64,000 nucleotides of DNA. Origin: Sipunculus nudus. Taxonomy: Eukaryota > Annelida > Sipuncula > Golfingiida > Sipunculidae. Positions 11,330-24,130 of this stretch are shown one piece after another; position 1 is the first letter of the stretch; every line of letters starts with the position of its first letter. The notes beneath the pieces are model-generated. The model worked only from the letters and a program-made list of their open reading frames with translations, made no database searches and was not told the DNA's origin. Made by a program: the position numbers and the translations under genes. The stretch lies in NCBI GenBank assembly GCA_026874595.1, contig CM049309.1, forward strand, positions 73,888,426 through 73,952,425. The letters run 5' to 3'.

Positions 11330-12605
11330 TGGCGCTGTTGTTGGTAGTGTTGTGATAACGATAAGGTCTCCCATCTCATCCAGGACAGTGCGATGAAACT
11401 GAAAACAAAATAAACTTTTACGGGCATATGTAATATGTAACCACAGAACAAATCATGTGTCGTATAAATATTGCTAATGCAAAGATTAATTGACAATTAG
11501 GAAGGCAATACAGGGGGAGTGCGGTCAATGTAATCCTCCCCTAGCTTTTCAGAAGATAATATTTATATATTGTAAATGAAATACATAAAAATTAAGAATA
11601 ATAGATTTTGGCTTCATTTCTGAATTTATTATGAACTATTATTTATCTAGACCTGGTTTATAACTAACCTACTCTGGAAACATAATGCTTTATTTAAAAA
11701 AAATGTGTGTGTGTGCGTATGTATGTGTGTTGTCCCGACCACGCCTTCGAGTCATCCTCCTCCACCCTTGAATATAAATTTATGCCACTGATCGGAATTT
11801 TCAAATAAATTGCTAAGAAGTAAAATGAGTAAATCAAATTTAAGTCATCCCAAAGTTGTCATAGTTGTTCCACATAATGAAAACAGGTAACCCATAAACT
11901 TCCTCTCCTGACAACATTCTCAGGAGCAATTATAAAATTTGGGTACTGGATAGAAACATTATAACTGTTATTGTGCACCACTATAACAAAGTTGACTTCC
12001 AGTAAATTGAGCTTAAAAAGCTTTGAGCTTTACTTTGGCCAGACAGAAAATAGGTCTTATTATATTTTTTTATCGTCATTTGATCTTTTGTTATTTGGTC
12101 GGTTGTCTGTTGTCTGCTTACTCAAAATTTGAAAAAGGATTTTGATTATATTATTTGGCTAACTATTTGGCTGTGAAGCTAATCTGGATGACCTATAGTA
12201 TCACTTAAAAGAACTTTTTTTTATCATGAGAGAGGGAAGAGAGTTATTTACTGGTAATAGGATTCGCCTATGTTCTAGAGAGCAAGGCTCACCTATATTC
12301 CAACCATGGAGTTTGTTTAGCTGCATTTTATTTGTTTCTATGTTTGAATTGTATCCTGACGTAGGTATAGGTTGTCCCTGACCACTTTTTTGTTACCTTT
12401 CTTTAAACCTATTACGTGTTAAAAGCATTGGTCATGAAAATGTGCTTATATGAACGATTGAAATGAAATATGATATAATAATTTATAATATTTAAATCAA
12501 GATCAGGGGTTAATGCGTTTGGTCACCACATGTTCGTTTAATTTATATAGGGGACCCAAATAGGTGAGCAAAGTGATAGCCGTTTACGTGGTCAACAAAC
12601 TATAA
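11330..12605. repeat. Spacer repeat unit (GGTCTCCCAT family), copy 1
   Basis: Contains CGATAAGGTCTCCCATCT, ACCACAGAACA.ATC.TGTGTCGTATAAA and AGAGCAAGGCTCACCT, shared in order with 17370-18310, parts of 18310-19150, 45915-46640 and 46930-47830. Non-coding. Confidence 0.65.
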
Positions 12606-12609
12606 CCAG

Positions 12610-13440
12610 TATGGGTTTTTAACTCTAAAGGTATGCCAAAATGGCTATAATTCGTCATTGAACATAGACAAGGCCCCGTGACATTCAGTGTAAAACTAGA
12701 TGATGGTCGAGTTTTCCGAAGGCACCAAGACCACCTTCATAAGCGATATCCAGACGAGACCCAGAGAGCTGAGCCGCAGTCTTCAGAAACAGATCCGTCT
12801 GTTCCTGATTCACCCGAGCTTATTAATCAGAGATCGTCACCTGCACCAGTCACGTGACCTGGTGGAACAATCAAACCGGCGGTCCTAGTGCCAGAGCAAC
12901 CGAACATCTCTGATGAGTCCAAAAAACAGCTGAACCAAGTCCCCCCCCCCCCCCTTGCTCGTCGATCTGGTCGCAAGGTTAAAGATTTGTTAGGTCCTTT
13001 CGTGCTACAGCTTTCTTTAGAAGCGCAAGATTTCCGCTGCCTCGGGAGCGTATAGCCTTTTACACGTTACACAATGCTGGATATTGTGTGATTACATTTG
13101 ACTCTGAATCTTGATTATCTCATTTATTTTATTCCACAATTATTTAAGTTTAAATTATTGCAACCTGTAAACCCTGTAGACATTTGGCTTAAAGGACTGT
13201 AAAACTATATATAAGTGCTCTCTTAATGAAGGAGGAATGTTATTTATGCATAACAGTTTTGATTGAGTAAATCTACAACTTCATCACAAATTCCTACGAA
13301 ACTATGCCTACGGAACCACACACACACGATTGCGCATGCTCAGCGCCATCTTGTATTTTCGACTGAATAAACTGGTTGTTGCCTGCACGATATCTGATCG
13401 TTTTTATCAAAGCTGTAGTCGTTATTGGGTCCCTTCCCCA
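12610..13440 (+). mobile_element. Gypsy-type LTR retrotransposon, 3' fragment with LTR
   Basis: From about 12673 a frame reads PVTFSVKLDDGRVFRRHQDHL, the polyprotein C-terminal stretch common in Ty3/gypsy elements, then continues with one in-frame stop and a C-tract to ARRSGRKVKDLLGPF. A purine-rich GAAGGAGGAA tract comes just before an LTR-like segment starting TGTTATTTATG (about 13238) and ending CCCCA (about 13440), with GCGCATGCTCAG and an AATAAA inside. 5' part deleted; inactive. Confidence 0.72.
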
Positions 13441-13640
13441 ATAATTATATATTTAATTGTATATTTATATTATTATATATTTATACATACATTTAAGTAA
13501 TGCCTCAAGCACTTGATATCCAGAGGGCTGCTCACGAGCATGTGACATTTTGAATTTCTACTAAAATCATCTGATATTCTACACATAGGTTATATTACAT
13601 TTTTGCAAGTATGTACTCACAATATAAATATTCGCTAATA

Positions 13641-13696
<56 letters not shown>

Positions 13697-15030
13697 TTGT
13701 GAGTGTTGGAGTGTGTGAGTCACCCCCATCCCCCCCCCACACACACACACACAACCTTTAAGATAAATTGACGCTATTGGTTCATTGAGTGTTGTATCTT
13801 CCATATCAAGCGACAAAATTGTACGTACCATACAATATTCCTGGAGCTTAATACTACGGGAATGTTGTCTCCTTGGCCTGTGTTTGTCGGTCCCAAAAGT
13901 CCCTACACTCCGGAATTTCCCTCCATTCCGCCTGGTTCCTGAGTCTTCAGAGATGTTCGGCTTCAATAGGATGCATGTAGAGGTCTCCCCTGGTATTAGT
14001 TGCTGCATCGAACAGTACGCATGGGAATTCCTTCTTTAAAAGTCGTGAACCGTGTATCTGTTCTGTAACACTGAGGAGGGAATACCTGCTATCAGTAGTC
14101 CTGTCCCGTTATACATGCTTTTGCATTTAGTTCCTCGCTTACGAAGAACGCTGTTCGTTAGGTGCTTGCACTAGGCTGACTAATCACGATCTGTATTAAG
14201 CAGAATGTGAGTGTTGTTATAGATGTCTCTTTTATTGTATGTATATGTGCAGCGTTGGCCGTTGCCATGACGGCATAGCCCGGCCCAGGCGTGGGTTCTG
14301 ACGTGTGTACTGTGTATCATGTTAGGTTCTTTGGATTGTTCAAGAAATGGAAAGTTCTCGGCTTGATGTGAAAGTTATAAATAAGGGGCTGTGTTTTAGA
14401 GCCAAGAGGAGAGGAGAGAAATATTCAAGCGGCCACAGAAGCGTGTAAGTCAGTTGTGGACCTTTTCCGATAAGTGCGGCAATTATAGATTTTCTTCTAA
14501 ATTTTTGATGGATTTTATATAGTCTTCAGTTTGCCTTTCGGATCACTGCAATGATTTCACTTTGGATTACAGTAGATCGATTTTGTGATTACACTGGCAT
14601 GTTATTCTCTGAGAAGATTTATGTGAACTGTTCATCCGGTTTATACATTTTAAAGGACTTGTCGATGTGACAGTGGTGGTATCCAGGTACTGTGCACTTT
14701 GCTTATTATGCTGTGTGATTATATTGATTTGCTGTTATACTGTTGTTATACTCCTAAAAGAGGGTGGTTACGGGGCGACATAAAAGCGGACCGGACAGTC
14801 TCGCTAGTGACGCTTGCTTTTCTGGTGAAGCGGTTGGAAAGCCGGACATGTGCGCCACCGCATGGGTTTGACTCCCGGATCTGCCCCGTATTTTACCCTG
14901 AACTATTTGCATTCGTAACATAATAAACAATGAACTATGGATATTCATTTACGTGTACTTAAAAATAATGTCATTTTAGGACAATGAAAATTACGGACCA
15001 CAGTAGAGGGTTTCAAATTCGCGTTAGTCA
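13441..15030. other. Non-coding spacer with microsatellite and a SINE-like fragment
   Basis: TA/TG array at 13644-13696, C- and CA-tracts near 13725-13752. 14770-14900 has TGGTGAAGCGG and GGGTTTGACTCCC, weakly like pol III A and B boxes, so a decayed tRNA-derived SINE is possible. No gene. Confidence 0.4.
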
Positions 15031-16960
15031 CGAAAGGAAAATATCGCGAAAATAAAACCTTCGTGAATAAGACGTCCAGTTACACAGGTGATCATTCGTA
15101 TTTTTGTCTTGAAATTATTCAGGTGGATGTTTTACATGCTCTTTTATCTTATTCTTAATTTAAGTATGTACATTTGCAGGATTCCATTCAGGTTTGGAAT
15201 CATATTATTTTTGTATCCTTGTGTCACCCAGGCCCGGTGTATACCGGCCCTTGGTTTCTAATCATCCCTATTCCTGGGTCATAACATCGAAGAACCCCCA
15301 AATACGCACTCGTATGTCACGTTTTCACAAGGAGGCAAGAATATAAACGAATTTTCCACTGTGTCATTTAGACATCTTATTCACGGAGGTTTTATTTTCC
15401 ACAGTATTCACCTCTGTGCTGGATCTACTAAAGTCGCGAAAATAAAGCCAACCAAAGTATGTTTCGGATAAAGTTTTAGATGCCAGGTTTTTGGTTGGCT
15501 GCATTAAAAGTATTCAGCCTTTGGCACATACACACACAGAGATACACAATGCACACCGTGAAACGGAAGTTATTGCACGAACACAAAAATATCTGTATAT
15601 GCACAAAGCAATGGCGGATCAAGACCCCCCCCCCCCCCCCCCGGTTGAGCTGTAACAAATCTCATTTTATCTTTTCTATTCCTTCGCAATAAAATTATTA
15701 AGTGATCCCCAGTTTTTTACTTCCTTATTCATAAGTCGAGGGTATCAATGAACAGCTCTGTGATCTGTGATTTGGGTCAAATCACCCACCCTCGCCTCGT
15801 CTCTGCCACTGCATAAAACCATCATTTCAGTGGATATGCTGTTAAGTGAGTGATTGGGTCTTTTGACTCTTATCGATATTAACTTTATTTATTTTACATA
15901 GATTGTACAACTAGTTACTCGCAATGGCTCGGATGGTGGCTTTTGGTGGTCTTTTTAGGTGGAGGAAACCGGACGATCCTGATAAAACCACCGACCTCGG
16001 ACGGACAACTAAAACCGACTCTCATATAGCCGCGCAAGGATTCGAACCCAGGTCGCCAGCGGAGAAAGCAGAGCGTGGTAAATAACAATCGACTGTCCAG
16101 GCCCCTCTCATGGATATAGAAAAGCTGAAGATTAATACCGCGTCATTATCACGTCAAAAAGACAGAATATATCACTTGAATCTGAAGTTTTCTTTCTGTT
16201 GACATGGTGGTTCATTTTTCTTCGTGGTTAGAAAAATCAGAAACATAAAAACGGTAATTGCAAACCAACTTTAGGCAAGCAGGAAAGCCAAATGATTCAT
16301 ATATATTAAATAATAACTTATAAAAGTACCATCAATGTCAAAAGGTCTGAGTGGGGTGTTTGGTCAAAATTTCTATTGTCAGACTTTTGAAATTATGAAA
16401 TTATCGCATCCTAAAGTCACAGGTGGTAGGGATTTGACACCAAGCAAACATGATAATACTCTTATCTTTTCATTAAACGTATAAATTGGGAACATATTAC
16501 GGCGACTGTTGCTAGGGGACATTTTATCTGTTAAGCGTTTGAGATATTCTTGAATAGAAATATGGCACCGTTGAAATATGAATTTAAGATCCTGTAAAAT
16601 TATTTTTAATTGGGACATTTTTCATGTTGCACTCTATATGACAGTGTAGTGCCCGAGATTAATGCTATACAGGAATGATGAATAGCTTTGACCTTGACCA
16701 TGATTACTCTCTGTGACCTTCAGGCAACTCAAGATCAGTTACAACTGACTTAACATATTTTAAACCCTAATAAATCGATCCAATATAATTTCGTGATAAA
16801 TAGATGCGATAGTTACTGAATCATAGCTTAATACCTATGTAAAGATTGCAATGGTGACAATCTTGGAATTAATGGGGTCACATGGTTCGTAGAATGTTGT
16901 ACCCGTCTTTTTTCCCATTCCCTTAAATACAATTAAAGTGAAAGCAAGCACTATCTCATT
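15031..16960. repeat. Spacer homologous to 44500-45770 (and 7830-8600)
   Basis: Shares CCTTCGTGAATAAGACGT, GCACATACACACAC and GTGGTTAGAAAAAT blocks with both other spacers, interrupted by a C-tract (15626-15643) and a SINE. No gene. Confidence 0.6.
15930..16100 (-). mobile_element. tRNA-derived SINE, antisense
   Basis: On the minus strand a perfect pol III B box GGGTTCGAATCC (at about 16036-16047) is followed by TATGAGAGTCGG and CCGGTTTCCTCC, the order found in tRNA-SINEs with a conserved central domain. Absent from the homologous place at 45130, so it is an insertion. Confidence 0.65.
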
Positions 16961-17369
16961 CTTTTTCTACGGGACTTTGGTTTTAATTTATCCGCCATAC
17001 TCAATATTTTACCTCGGTCATGTTGGCCATCTTGGACTCTTGTGATAGAGGGATGAAAAAACTTGTTACCTAACGTGTTTCATTAATTCATATAATATTT
17101 TAGCTAAATCAGTCATTTTAAAAAATTTGAGCTTCAAATTCCTACAAAAATGCAATCCCGTGTACACCACCATGTTTTTTTATTATTGTGCTGGTTACAG
17201 TTATTGACCGAAGGCAAAATGCAAGTCGAGGTATTTTTGGATGCAAGCCAGCTTGGAATTGTTATGTGGACCCGGAGATAAAAATAACTGGAGGCCTCAA
17301 ACTCCGATATCTATCAACCGCGCTCTACAAGTTTAAAGCCGCAAGTCTAATACATGGACAATGGTACCG

Positions 17370-18310
17370 CTGTAGTTGGCAGTGTCGTGTTAGTGATAAG
17401 GTCTCCCATCTTATCAAGGAGAGTGCTATGAAACTGAAAATAAAATTAGCATATACAGGCATATGAAATATATAACCACAGAACATATCGTGTGTCGTAT
17501 AAACCTTGTCAATGCTAGGATTGATAAAAGGGCGGCAGCACGGGGGGAGGGGTGGTCCCTATAATCACCCCTCTCCCCCGCTATTAAGAAAAAGATTATA
17601 TGATGTAAATGAAATATATTATTTATTGGAATTATAGGCTTTTGCTCCATTCCTGAGTTTACTGCGAAATATTACATATTATATACCTGGTTTAAAACTT
17701 ACCTCGACTGGAAATATAAAAGCTCATTTTTAAAACTTTATAAAAAAAAAACTGTAATGTATTTTAAATGTGTTTTATTGTCTGTGTGACACATTTCATA
17801 TAATGTCACCCTACCCACCCTTGAAGATAAATTTGCGCCACTGGCTGACAATCTTAGAATTTCCTATATAGATTGCTGAGAAGTAAAATTAATCTATAGC
17901 CGAGTTGCCTCCAGTTGTAAGTAACCTTACAATGGCTATATACAACGGCCAGGTAAAAGAAAGGCCCCATTAATTTGATTTTTATCGTCGTGTGCTCTTT
18001 GGTTATTTGGTTGGTTTGTCTGTTGTCTGTTTACTCTAATGTTAAAAATGGACTTTCTATGATATTATAATAAGGGTTAAGGCTATACCCAAGTAAGAGT
18101 GCAAAAGCTCACCTGTAATCCAACCATTGAGTTTGTTTAGCCTTGATTTATTTCTATGTTATAAAAAAAAAACAGCGTAGATATAGGTCGTCTCTGACCT
18201 TATTTTAAACATATTACGTGCTAAAAGCATTTATCATGGACATGGTAATGTGCTCATATAAAAGATTAAAATGAAATATGAAAATAGTAGATCCAAAAAG
18301 ATGAGCAAAG
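17370..18310. repeat. Spacer repeat unit (GGTCTCCCAT family), copy 2
   Basis: GATAAGGTCTCCCATCTTATC, CCACAGAACATATCGTGTGTCG and TCACCTGTAATCCAACCATTGAG parallel 11330-12605 in order. Non-coding. Confidence 0.62.
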
Positions 18311-19190
18311 TGGTAAAAATCTTCGTGGTGAATAAACTATACAATGTTAAAGGTGCAGCCTATATAGTGACAAATAATCAACAAATAGTTTTCAATAGTC
18401 TTGGTGTTTATTCTGTAAATCTCATGGTGCATATACGGGATGTGCATGGGCAACAGAGGAAACAAAATATATATATCTATGAAATAAGCTTATACAGTCA
18501 TATTGAATACGTTACCACAGAACTAATAATGTGTCGTAAAAACATTGGTAATGCAAGGAGTGACAAAAAGGGCGGCAATACAGGAGAAGTATGGCCAATG
18601 TAATCATGCCCCGTGATATTCAGAGAATAAAATTCATATATTGTAAATTAAATATATCAATAATCAGAATTATAGACTTTGGCCCATTTTCTGAGTTTAC
18701 CATGAAATTGTATATATCTAGACTTGGTTTAGAACTAATATACTGGAAACATAATACCTTACTTTTTTAAACCGTTTACCTAAATGTGTCACACAGACCA
18801 TAAACATATGTATATGTGTGTGATGGTGTGTGTGTGTGTATGAACGATGTATTTTGTCCTAACCACGACTTCCACGCCTTCGACTCATCCATCATTGAAG
18901 ATGAATATATATTTCTGATTGGAATTTCCAAATAAATTGCTGAGAGGTAAAATGAATCAATAAGAATTAAGTCATTCACATTGTTGTCATTAAATCCAGC
19001 AAATTATTGTGTCACTTGTGCCTCATTATGCATATACATGTACCAGTAACTCATAAACTTCCTCTTCAGACAAATATAACTGCCAAGGTGCACCGCTAGA
19101 CCGAGTTGACTTTCAGTAAAGTGAGCTTATACGCAGCATCGTCAGCGGCATTGGTAACAGAGGAAACAATGTATATTTTTATGTGTATAT
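18311..19190. repeat. Spacer repeat unit, partial copy 3
   Basis: Begins after GATGAGCAAAGTGG (shared with 12565-12580) and carries CCACAGAACTAATAATGTGTCG, then GGGATGTGCATGGGCAACAGAGGAA (also at 11038-11062). Non-coding. Confidence 0.55.
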
Positions 19191-19278
19191 ATATATATAT
19201 ATATCCCCATGTTTTAGGAAGGGATAATTTTGTAGGAGGAGCAAATTCACTTGTCATTCTCTCTAGTTAAATGTTTTT

Positions 19279-19367
19279 ATTGGTCAAATCACATGGTGAA
19301 CTGTCATCACGTGACGGCAAGATCTCGCTGGCAGGACGTGCTTCCTCCTTGCTTAATGTTATAAAAA
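19279..19367 (+). promoter_or_regulatory. Copy B promoter block: CCAAT, E-box, TATA
   Basis: ATTGG (inverted CCAAT) is at 19279-19283, TCACGTGA at 19307-19314 and TATAAAAA at 19360-19367. Order and spacing match copy C. The TATA box predicts initiation near 19390, just before the exon 1 donor at 19422. Confidence 0.7.
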
Positions 19368-19389
19368 GGAGCCCTGTCGTCTGCTGAAG

Positions 19390-19422
19390 CAACCCATGGG
19401 CGGGAGACAACTAGCTGATAAG
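19390..19422 (+). other. Copy B exon 1, 5' UTR with upstream ATG
   Basis: Donor GATAAG|GTAAGG after 19422; 5' edge estimated from the TATA box. ATG at 19396 opens a 41-codon ORF that runs through exon 2 to the stop at 21561-21563, overlapping the main coding frame out of phase. Confidence 0.6.
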
Positions 19423-21464
19423 GTAAGGTGACGCATAGCCTTTGAATACTTATTCCTTTAAATTTTTTTATCTATAAAGTCAAATCATGAGAAACGTATG
19501 GACACATTTTATTTACATAAGCTCTACCTGGTCTGTAGTTTCAAGAAGGATACATATCTTTTATATAGTCCATTTTCTATGATTAATTTATATATATTGA
19601 AGTGACCAAGAACATAAATAGGAACACTACAGAAGATTAAAAGATTCGCAAAAAAAAAAATCCGCGAAAATTAGCAGCGGCGATCCATTCATTTATTAGA
19701 AAATTTAATATTATTTTATTTTGGGTTGGCCTTTTGCATGTTTCCAAGTAAAAACCTGTTTATTTTATTATGGTAACATGTCTGAAAAATGTATTTTTAT
19801 CCCAAAATTGAATAACCTCGAGTCCTTTTTTAAGGGATATGTTTTGTTAGTTGGACCAAATGTAGATGGCCCTACAAGATTAGCAACTGATGAATGTTGA
19901 TGAATTTCTTCAGTTGATTTAGCTCATGTGGGACCGCTAGGAGTCACCAGCTTCAAACAGAGCTCGCTGGAAAGTATCTTTCATTGAAAGAGCCAACTAT
20001 TCAGTGAATTCCCTTTTTTGATTTTTGAACGTGTTAATTGTCTCAGGTTGAGACAACTGAGTGACCGCACATAAACTCCGTCAACATCCTAGATTACCCA
20101 ATCGGGGATATCACTAGAATCCTATACCTAGGCGGCTAAAATGATTTATATTAATTAAAATCGAAAGAAGTGTGTATCACAGTTTACCAACTCGATGGTT
20201 ACATCACAGGTCAGCTCTACCCACCAAAAGAAAGTACCTTCATTTAAATGACACATGTACACATTGCACTTAACCCTGTTAAGAAATTTACAATTAACAG
20301 TTTCTACTAAAACAAAAATGAATAACGACCGTCTCGATTTGCGTATCTTGCAATTATAAAACATTATTGGATTGATTTGGTTTTTTCCTTTAATATATTT
20401 TCCAAACCCTAAATAAATGTTGCAAGCATTAAATGACTCTGCACCAAACAGGGGCTAATCCAGGATTATGGAAGGGGATGGGGGGGGGGGGGGGGGGGGC
20501 AAGCCAGGAAGACATTGAAGGGGTCTTCTGGTCGAGGAAAGGGAGGGGGCTGGGGTCCGGGGGGGGGGGACAGAACTCCAGGACCATTAACAGAAGCACA
20601 CTGCCAATCATTAACAGCGGTAGCGGCACTTGGTGTCTGCATTTTGGAAAGACACCACTGTTGTGCAATATGTAATGGGTTATATAATATAATTACTGAA
20701 ATGGTGCAGATAGTAAAAACAAAAATTATTCAGTTTTCCATATACCTTTCAGATTTATTTTAAGGAAGCGAAACAAGAGCACAAATTAGCAACATTACAT
20801 GGTACCCGGCCTCATATAAAAAAAAAAACCGTGGGACTGAGAGATATCAGAGCTAACTATTACCCCCCTTAACTATAAGTTGACCGACCCATTGTTAAGC
20901 CACTCCTGTAGGGTTAAGTTGGCTGTCCTGGGGCAAAGTGTAAAAACATCTCTTCTTCTCAAGTGCTGGCACTGGACGTTGATTCAACGTTAAAACGTTG
21001 TCAAGGTTGAATCAACGTTGAAATCATCTTTACAACGTTGAATTAACGTTAAATAAACGTCTAGTGCCCATTGGGGAATGACCCAAACGTGGCCCAAATG
21101 GCCCACGTCTAGTCGTCACTTGGTTCAGTCATTTTGAAATAATCGAAATAAAGTGAAATTACAGTTGCCGCCGCAATTCTTCTAGTTCCCTGCTTATCAC
21201 GTTCAACTTACAGACCTGTTGGCCATTTGGTGATTTTAAACTTAAATTCCTGTATTGTTTTACAATACCTGTGCGAAAAATCTTACAGGACGACAAATTT
21301 TTTACCCATTTTATAACACTTCTACCGTGTCCCATAAACGCCGACGGGGAACCCATGTGTGGTAAGAAAAAGTTTGTAACGTGGATGAAATATTTTTCAC
21401 GATAAAATTATGCTATACCTTTATTGTTTCGTTGTTTACATTAATCCCTCTTACCTTCTTTCAG
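19423..21464. other. Copy B intron 1
   Basis: Partly homologous to C intron 1 (48264-50774), for example the ACTCGATGGTTACATCACA region. Contains long G tracts at 20478-20500 and 20560-20569 in what looks like an inserted repeat, and a small palindromic MITE at 20966-21070. No additional exon. Confidence 0.6.
20966..21070. mobile_element. Small palindromic MITE-like element built of ACGTT motifs
   Basis: Starts TGGCACTGGACGTTGATTCA and ends with the near inverse AAATAAACGTCTAGTGCCCA; between lie repeated AACGTTGA/TCAACGTT words. Not present in C intron 1. Direct repeats at the edges not identified. Confidence 0.55.
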
Positions 21465-21753
21465 GTCCGCATTGATTGTAATTGCCTATCCCTCAGCCAC
21501 TTCGAAGAAGAACGCCATGATACTGGTTCTACTGCTGGGCCTCCTAGGGGGCGTTGTGGGTGAAGGCGTTGATAAAACGCTGGTACCCGGGTCATCGGGA
21601 CACGAGGTGGTAGACGCAGCACTCGACACGATACAGAACACTTGTATCTTCAAGAACGATCGGCTCTTCTTCCGTCGCTTGGCTTATGTGGAGTCATATG
21701 CTGGAAAAAACGCCACGACATACCGTACCGGAAACAATGGTGGAATCTGGCAG
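21465..21753 (+). CDS. Copy B exon 2: signal peptide and first half of lysozyme-like domain
   Basis: CTTTCAG acceptor; main ATG at 21517, exactly 52 nt into the exon as in C; donor CAG|GTCTGT. Signal peptide MILVLLLGLLGGVVG, then LAYVES with the presumed catalytic Glu kept and NNGGIWQ at the end. Reads open. Confidence 0.82.
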
Positions 21754-21775
21754 GTCTGTTTGAATAAAATATTAC

Positions 21776-21781
<6 letters not shown>

Positions 21782-21824
<43 letters not shown>
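21782..21824. repeat. (TA)n microsatellite, copy B intron 2
   Basis: Pure TA array starting 28 bp after the exon 2 donor. Confidence 0.95.
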
Positions 21825-21827
<3 letters not shown>

Positions 21828-22802
21828 ACCATTGTATTTACATATGATTGTAAAGAATATATCTATTGTTATCCCATTTATAACCAATAGTTTTACGATG
21901 TATACTTATTAGCATTCATTTAAGGGAGCAATGAAACGCAATGCTGATTCTGAGGGATTGTCTCAAGTGATAATGAAAGTGGATCATTCACTTCATCAAG
22001 CCATATAAGTCACACTTGTTCGAATCCTATGGAAATTTCTAATGTACATAGATTGTTTCAGTTTAATTGAATACAATTTACCGATTTTCCCCTTTAATAT
22101 TTGAAACAAAACATGTTAAAACCTTTTTGTGAAAAAAAAAATACAAAAGTGAAAAATAACTCCGCCAGGTCATCTTCCCCCTCCCCCCCCCCCCCTCCCC
22201 CGCCCCCCGAGACGCACCAAAATAGTAATGGGTGCTCTCTAGACCAGTCCTCTACAAAGTTTCATTTAATGGTTCAGTAATTTTTATGTTAACTTTGTCC
22301 TTGTCGGCAAAGGTTCCGGAGAGTTGACAACTTGGTCGATTAATAGAAGGTAATTTAGTAGCAAAAAGCTGGAACCTATTTACCGATCCTACCGTTCTGC
22401 GTATATGCCTGACACATATTGGCTCGGTCCCCCATCTGCCGGTGGCACTGCACAGCAAACTCATTGGCCTATCCGAAGATATTCTTGGCCAGATAACAAA
22501 TTTTATAATTTATGTAGCCGAAAGTGCATCAGTTTCCAGCTTACCACATTAATGCATTTTTTATCAGATTTATGATAGGTGGTTGATAGAATATTAAATA
22601 AAATGAAATCAAACCCACCATGTAATATTTGATGATAGAATATAACTAAAAATGAGAAACACATAGAATATTACCTAATATGAGAAACATATATAGTCTG
22701 TGCCAAATCAAACGTATGGAAACTTAATGGAAATATGACAAACCCCTTTGCCCACTGTTACCCAATCAACAATCTGCCGCTGGCCCAGAGGGGTAGATGG
22801 GT

Positions 22803-22853
<51 letters not shown>

Positions 22854-23249
22854 TCAAGGACTTAGACATGGATATGTCTGGAGCTTTTATCCCAGTTAAT
22901 TGTGAGTACGATTGTGCGGGTGGATGTTAAAGTGCTGCTTGTAAATGAATTTAAAAAATAATATTTATTTTTATTTAAATATGGCATAAAAAGTCTTCTT
23001 GAACAGAGATATCAAGATCTCTTTACCCAAAAAGATACTTTTAAAGCAAAGCCATATTTGTGTTATTCCCCCACTCATGCGATTCTCACGGAGATCGTTT
23101 ACAAATGATTCGCCAGATGGAAGCAAAAGATTCTGGTACAGAGCAGCTGTGTGCACCATTCTTTATTTTTTCAAGGGGACGCATTTTATTGCGTGCAGTT
23201 TCCTACCGCAAATTCAAACATATGTGTCACAGACAACGATATATTGCAG
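21825..23249. other. Copy B intron 2, remainder
   Basis: C tract at about 22182-22206, second (TA)n at 22806-22849. Segments such as GTAGCCGAAAGTGCATCAGTTTCC are shared with C intron 2. No exon. Confidence 0.6.
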
Positions 23250-23404
23250 GTGAACCAAACAATGTTTAGAGAAACCCAGAGTTCAGCAGCAACCCGATTC
23301 CTCCGGAACCATATTAACAAAATATCACGTGACCTCAAAGTGAACTGGAACACAGTTAAATGGACCGATTTAAGGAAGCCGCTGTACTCTGCCCTCGCCG
23401 CCAG
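23250..23404 (+). CDS. Copy B exon 3: lysozyme-like domain, middle
   Basis: ATTGCAG acceptor, CCAG|GTGAGA donor, 155 nt, as in copy C. Begins VNQTMFRETQSSA and ends LYSALAAR; open frame, NQT sequon present. Confidence 0.82.
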
Positions 23405-24130
23405 GTGAGATCGAGCTATAGTCTGTTCCTTCAAGGATTGTCCAATGAAATTTTGATTTTTTAAGCCATCTATTCACTTCGTTTTCTGTAATGTATAGAT
23501 TGTGAAATTTGGCTTACTCTGTGTAGATACAAATGAAATGTAGTAAATTCCTGTTTTTATAACACCTGTTTGACCTGATGTATGTTTTTTTTACTTATAA
23601 GCTGTAAGTAATCATCGCACATCCGCTAATGTTGACAAACAGGAAAACCATATTACCTAATATGGCTGGTTGCATGTGTATGGAAGTTGAAAAGCCACTG
23701 GTTGCAAAAAGCTGTCAGCACAATTCTGGTTCGTCTGACCAAATATCCCAGTTGAATGTGTAAAGTAAAATTGTATTTCTGATTCCAACGTAAAAAAACA
23801 AGAATTTAAAGAAAAGAAGCAGCTGTGTCAAGTGGGACCGGCATTTTCTGGCCTAGACGTAAGATGTAGGAATAAATAGGCAGTCCAGCAACATAAAGGA
23901 TGAGTAATGGAAGGAGGAACAGGCTTTATTACCCAGCTGATGAAATCAAAAGCAGACAAAGCTAATAGCTTTCGAAATGCAATAAAATCAATATATATGT
24001 CCAAATGATGCGCATAATTAAGTGAATTCATATCACGTATCTCATTAAATATACAAATGACCTAAATGAGTTTTAGCTTTAAGCGAATCAATAAATAAAG
24101 GATTAACCTACGACATTTATGTTTTATCAG

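Noticed and set aside
13785-14039. 84-codon ORF and opposing 137-codon ORF near 13600-14040
   Set aside because: Low-complexity ends and no domain; no splice context or conservation in the other spacer.
21684-21887. Minus-strand ORF opposite copy B exon 2
   Set aside because: Antisense of the exon and its TA array.
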